Source: Streptomyces griseus subsp. griseus (lineage in GTDB: Bacteria > Actinomycetota > Actinomycetes > Streptomycetales > Streptomycetaceae). Taken from it: DNA of 64,000 nt. Positions 62,681 through 64,000 of the stretch are shown in pieces; within the stretch, counting starts at the first letter, position 1; the number at the start of each line of letters is the position of its first letter. The translations under genes were made by a program, and so were the position numbers. The stretch lies in assembly GCF_000720255.1 (NCBI RefSeq), contig NZ_JOJE01000021.1:62001-126000 (forward strand). Reading direction: 5' to 3'. The notes below the pieces were generated by a model. It saw nothing but the letters and a program-made list of their open reading frames with translations, was not told the origin of the DNA and did no database searches.

Positions 62681-62844
62681 CAGTCCCCGTGCGACTACGT
62701 GGAGCTTGGCTCCGCTCTCGCGCGTTCTCACCGTGCTCGCTCTTCCCGTGATGCCGCCTGTTCGGCGTGCTGCGGAGTGTTCTGGCGCGCGCGGATGCCT
62801 CCACCCACCCATGCCGATCGGCCAGGCCGAGGACAGGGGACTCC

Positions 62845-64000
62845 ATGCTTACCCCACAGCTGTCTCTTCAGAACGTGACCCGTCGCTACGACGACCACGT
62901 CGTGCTGAATGACGTGTCCTTCAGCATCAAGCCCGGCGAGAAGGCCGGCATCATCGGCGACAACGGAGCCGGGAAATCCACCCTGCTGCGACTGATTGCC
63001 GGGCAGGATCTACCCGACGACGGTGAGCTGACCGTGACGGCGCCAGGCGGCTTGGGCTATCTCGCCCAGTCATTGGCTCTGCCTGCCGAGGCCGTCGTCC
63101 AGGACGCAGTGGATGTGGCTCTTGCCGAGCTGCGTGATCTGGAAGCGCGGATGCGTCAGGCCGAAGCCGGGCTCAGGGGCTTGGCGGGAGCGGAGCTCAC
63201 CGCCGCACTGGACGTCTACGCCCGCCTGGTCGCCCAGTACGAGGCGCGCGCCGGCTACGAGGCCGATGCCCGGGTGGACATCGCCCTGCACGGACTCGGC
63301 CTGCGGGGCCTGGCCCGGGACAGAACCCTGGGCACGCTGTCGGGCGGTGAGCGGTCCAGGTTGGCGCTGGCCGCGACCCTGGCCTCCCAGCCGGAGCTGT
63401 TGCTGCTCGACGAGCCGACCAACGATCTGGACGATCAGGCGGTGGGCTGGCTGGAATCCCACCTGCAGGCGCACCGCGGCACGGTGCTCGCGGTCACCCA
63501 TGACCGGGTCTTTCTGGAACGGGTCACCACCACGATCCTGGACGTCGGCGAGGGCAAGGTGACGCGCTACGGCGACGGCTACGACGGTTACCTCGCCGCC
63601 AAGGCCGCCGAGCGGCGTCGCCGCCTGCAGGAGTACGCGGACTGGTGCTCGGAGCTGGCCCGCAATCAGAAGCTGGCCGCGACCAACGTGACACGGCTGC
63701 AGGCGATTCCACGCAAGCTGCCGTTTGCCGTGTTCGGCCACGGCGCCTTCCGTACCCGTAGCCGGGGTCACGGGGCGATGGGCCGTATCCGAAACGCGAA
63801 GGAACGTGTCGAACGGCTGACGGACAATCCAGTCGCGCCGCCGCCCGAACCGCTGGTGTTCGCCGCCCGCGTGACCACCGCCGACGGTCGGACGTCGCAG
63901 GCAGCGGCGGAACTCACTGGCATCCGTGTCGCGGACCGGCTGCACGTGCCGTCGCTGCGGCTCGGCGGTAAGGAGCGGCTGTTGGTAACCGGGCCCAACG
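62845..64000 (+). CDS. ABC-F family ATP-binding protein (truncated by window edge)
   Basis: From ATG 62845 the frame is open to the end of the window (385 codons). The first ABC cassette is complete: Walker A GDNGAGKSTLL, signature LSGGERSRLALA, Walker B LLLLDEPTNDLDD and H-loop VTHDR. A charged linker follows (AAERRRRLQEYADWCSELAR), and the second cassette begins (LRLGGKERLLVTGPN). No membrane segments occur, so it is a soluble ABC-F, not a transporter. Many Streptomyces ABC-F proteins of this form protect the ribosome from macrolides, lincosamides or streptogramins; EttA-like housekeeping roles are less likely because of the linker. GGGGA precedes the start. Confidence 0.92.
   Translation, partial: MLTPQLSLQNVTRRYDDHVVLNDVSFSIKPGEKAGIIGDNGAGKSTLLRLIAGQDLPDDGELTVTAPGGLGYLAQSLALPAEAVVQDAVDVALAELRDLEARMRQAEAGLRGLAGAELTAALDVYARLVAQYEARAGYEADARVDIALHGLGLRGLARDRTLGTLSGGERSRLALAATLASQPELLLLDEPTNDLDDQAVGWLESHLQAHRGTVLAVTHDRVFLERVTTTILDVGEGKVTRYGDGYDGYLAAKAAERRRRLQEYADWCSELARNQKLAATNVTRLQAIPRKLPFAVFGHGAFRTRSRGHGAMGRIRNAKERVERLTDNPVAPPPEPLVFAARVTTADGRTSQAAAELTGIRVADRLHVPSLRLGGKERLLVTGPN

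Larger units (their letters stand above)
62133..62844. other. Intergenic/degenerate region before the ABC-F gene
   Basis: No intact gene was seen in these 712 bases. It contains a dipeptidase remnant (62222-62386), an undistinguished stretch (62390-62620), and a promoter with a short leader upstream of the ABC-F gene (62630-62844). A small GGAGC-TTG-GCTCC hairpin lies at 62701-62713. Confidence 0.5.

Overview
The window is high-GC DNA (roughly 70% or more by eye). Its genes use almost only G or C at third codon positions and include GTG and TTG starts. Gene content is typical of Streptomyces or a close actinomycete: a SpoIIE-type phosphatase with GAF/PAS domains, LuxR and LAL regulators, an Hrd-like sigma factor, CUT1 sugar transporters without their own ATPase, a terpene synthase with a P450, and an actinobacterial pyruvate carboxylase. 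I saw no rRNA, tRNA or CRISPR array. Both ends cut through genes: a sugar-binding protein on the left and an ABC-F ATPase on the right.

Layout. 0-4 kb: end of a sugar-binding protein, a PP2C phosphatase and an amidohydrolase. 4-11.3 kb: a divergent ROK repressor (with a large repeat-rich insertion) and a sugar-uptake and oxidation operon (binding protein, two permeases, two Gfo/Idh/MocA dehydrogenases). 11.4-14.7 kb: pyruvate carboxylase. 14.9-17.3 kb: an AAA+ ATPase with three small proteins that look related to each other, a candidate undescribed system. 17.5-26 kb: LuxR regulator, DHA2 exporter, LAL regulator with an apparent frameshift, and a terpene synthase/P450 pair. 26.2-33.6 kb: a surface-sugar or heptose operon (nucleotide-sugar epimerase, carbamoyltransferase, two glycosyltransferases, GmhA-like isomerase, HldE). 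33.6-38.5 kb: MFS transporter, then CsbD-like protein, GH15 hydrolase and sigma factor; the last two have SigB-type promoter sequences. 38.5-51.1 kb: a five-gene leftward operon (DUF4132 protein, 1675-residue protein, MoxR ATPase, DUF5682-vWA protein, SWIM protein) that resembles the E. coli yehI-yehLMPQ gene set. 51.2-58.7 kb: Ser/Thr kinase, cold-shock protein, small conserved protein, membrane-protein remnant, DUF5997/LysR-like pair, GH127 hydrolase with an inserted LamG domain, and an Lrp regulator. 58.9-62.4 kb: a degenerate mobile or accessory zone with transposase, tyrosine-recombinase and dipeptidase remnants around a small regulator/membrane-protein module. 62.8 kb to the end: an ABC-F ATPase.

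How the genes work together. The ROK regulator probably senses a sugar or sugar phosphate and represses the divergent transport/dehydrogenase operon. The P450 and terpene synthase are consecutive and should make and oxidise one terpene, with the LAL regulator and exporter as neighbours. The 26-33 kb operon supplies and transfers nucleotide-activated sugars, probably an ADP- or other NDP-heptose, with carbamoylation. The two NTPase-centred operons at 15-17 kb and 38-51 kb are the least understood and most interesting parts of the window.
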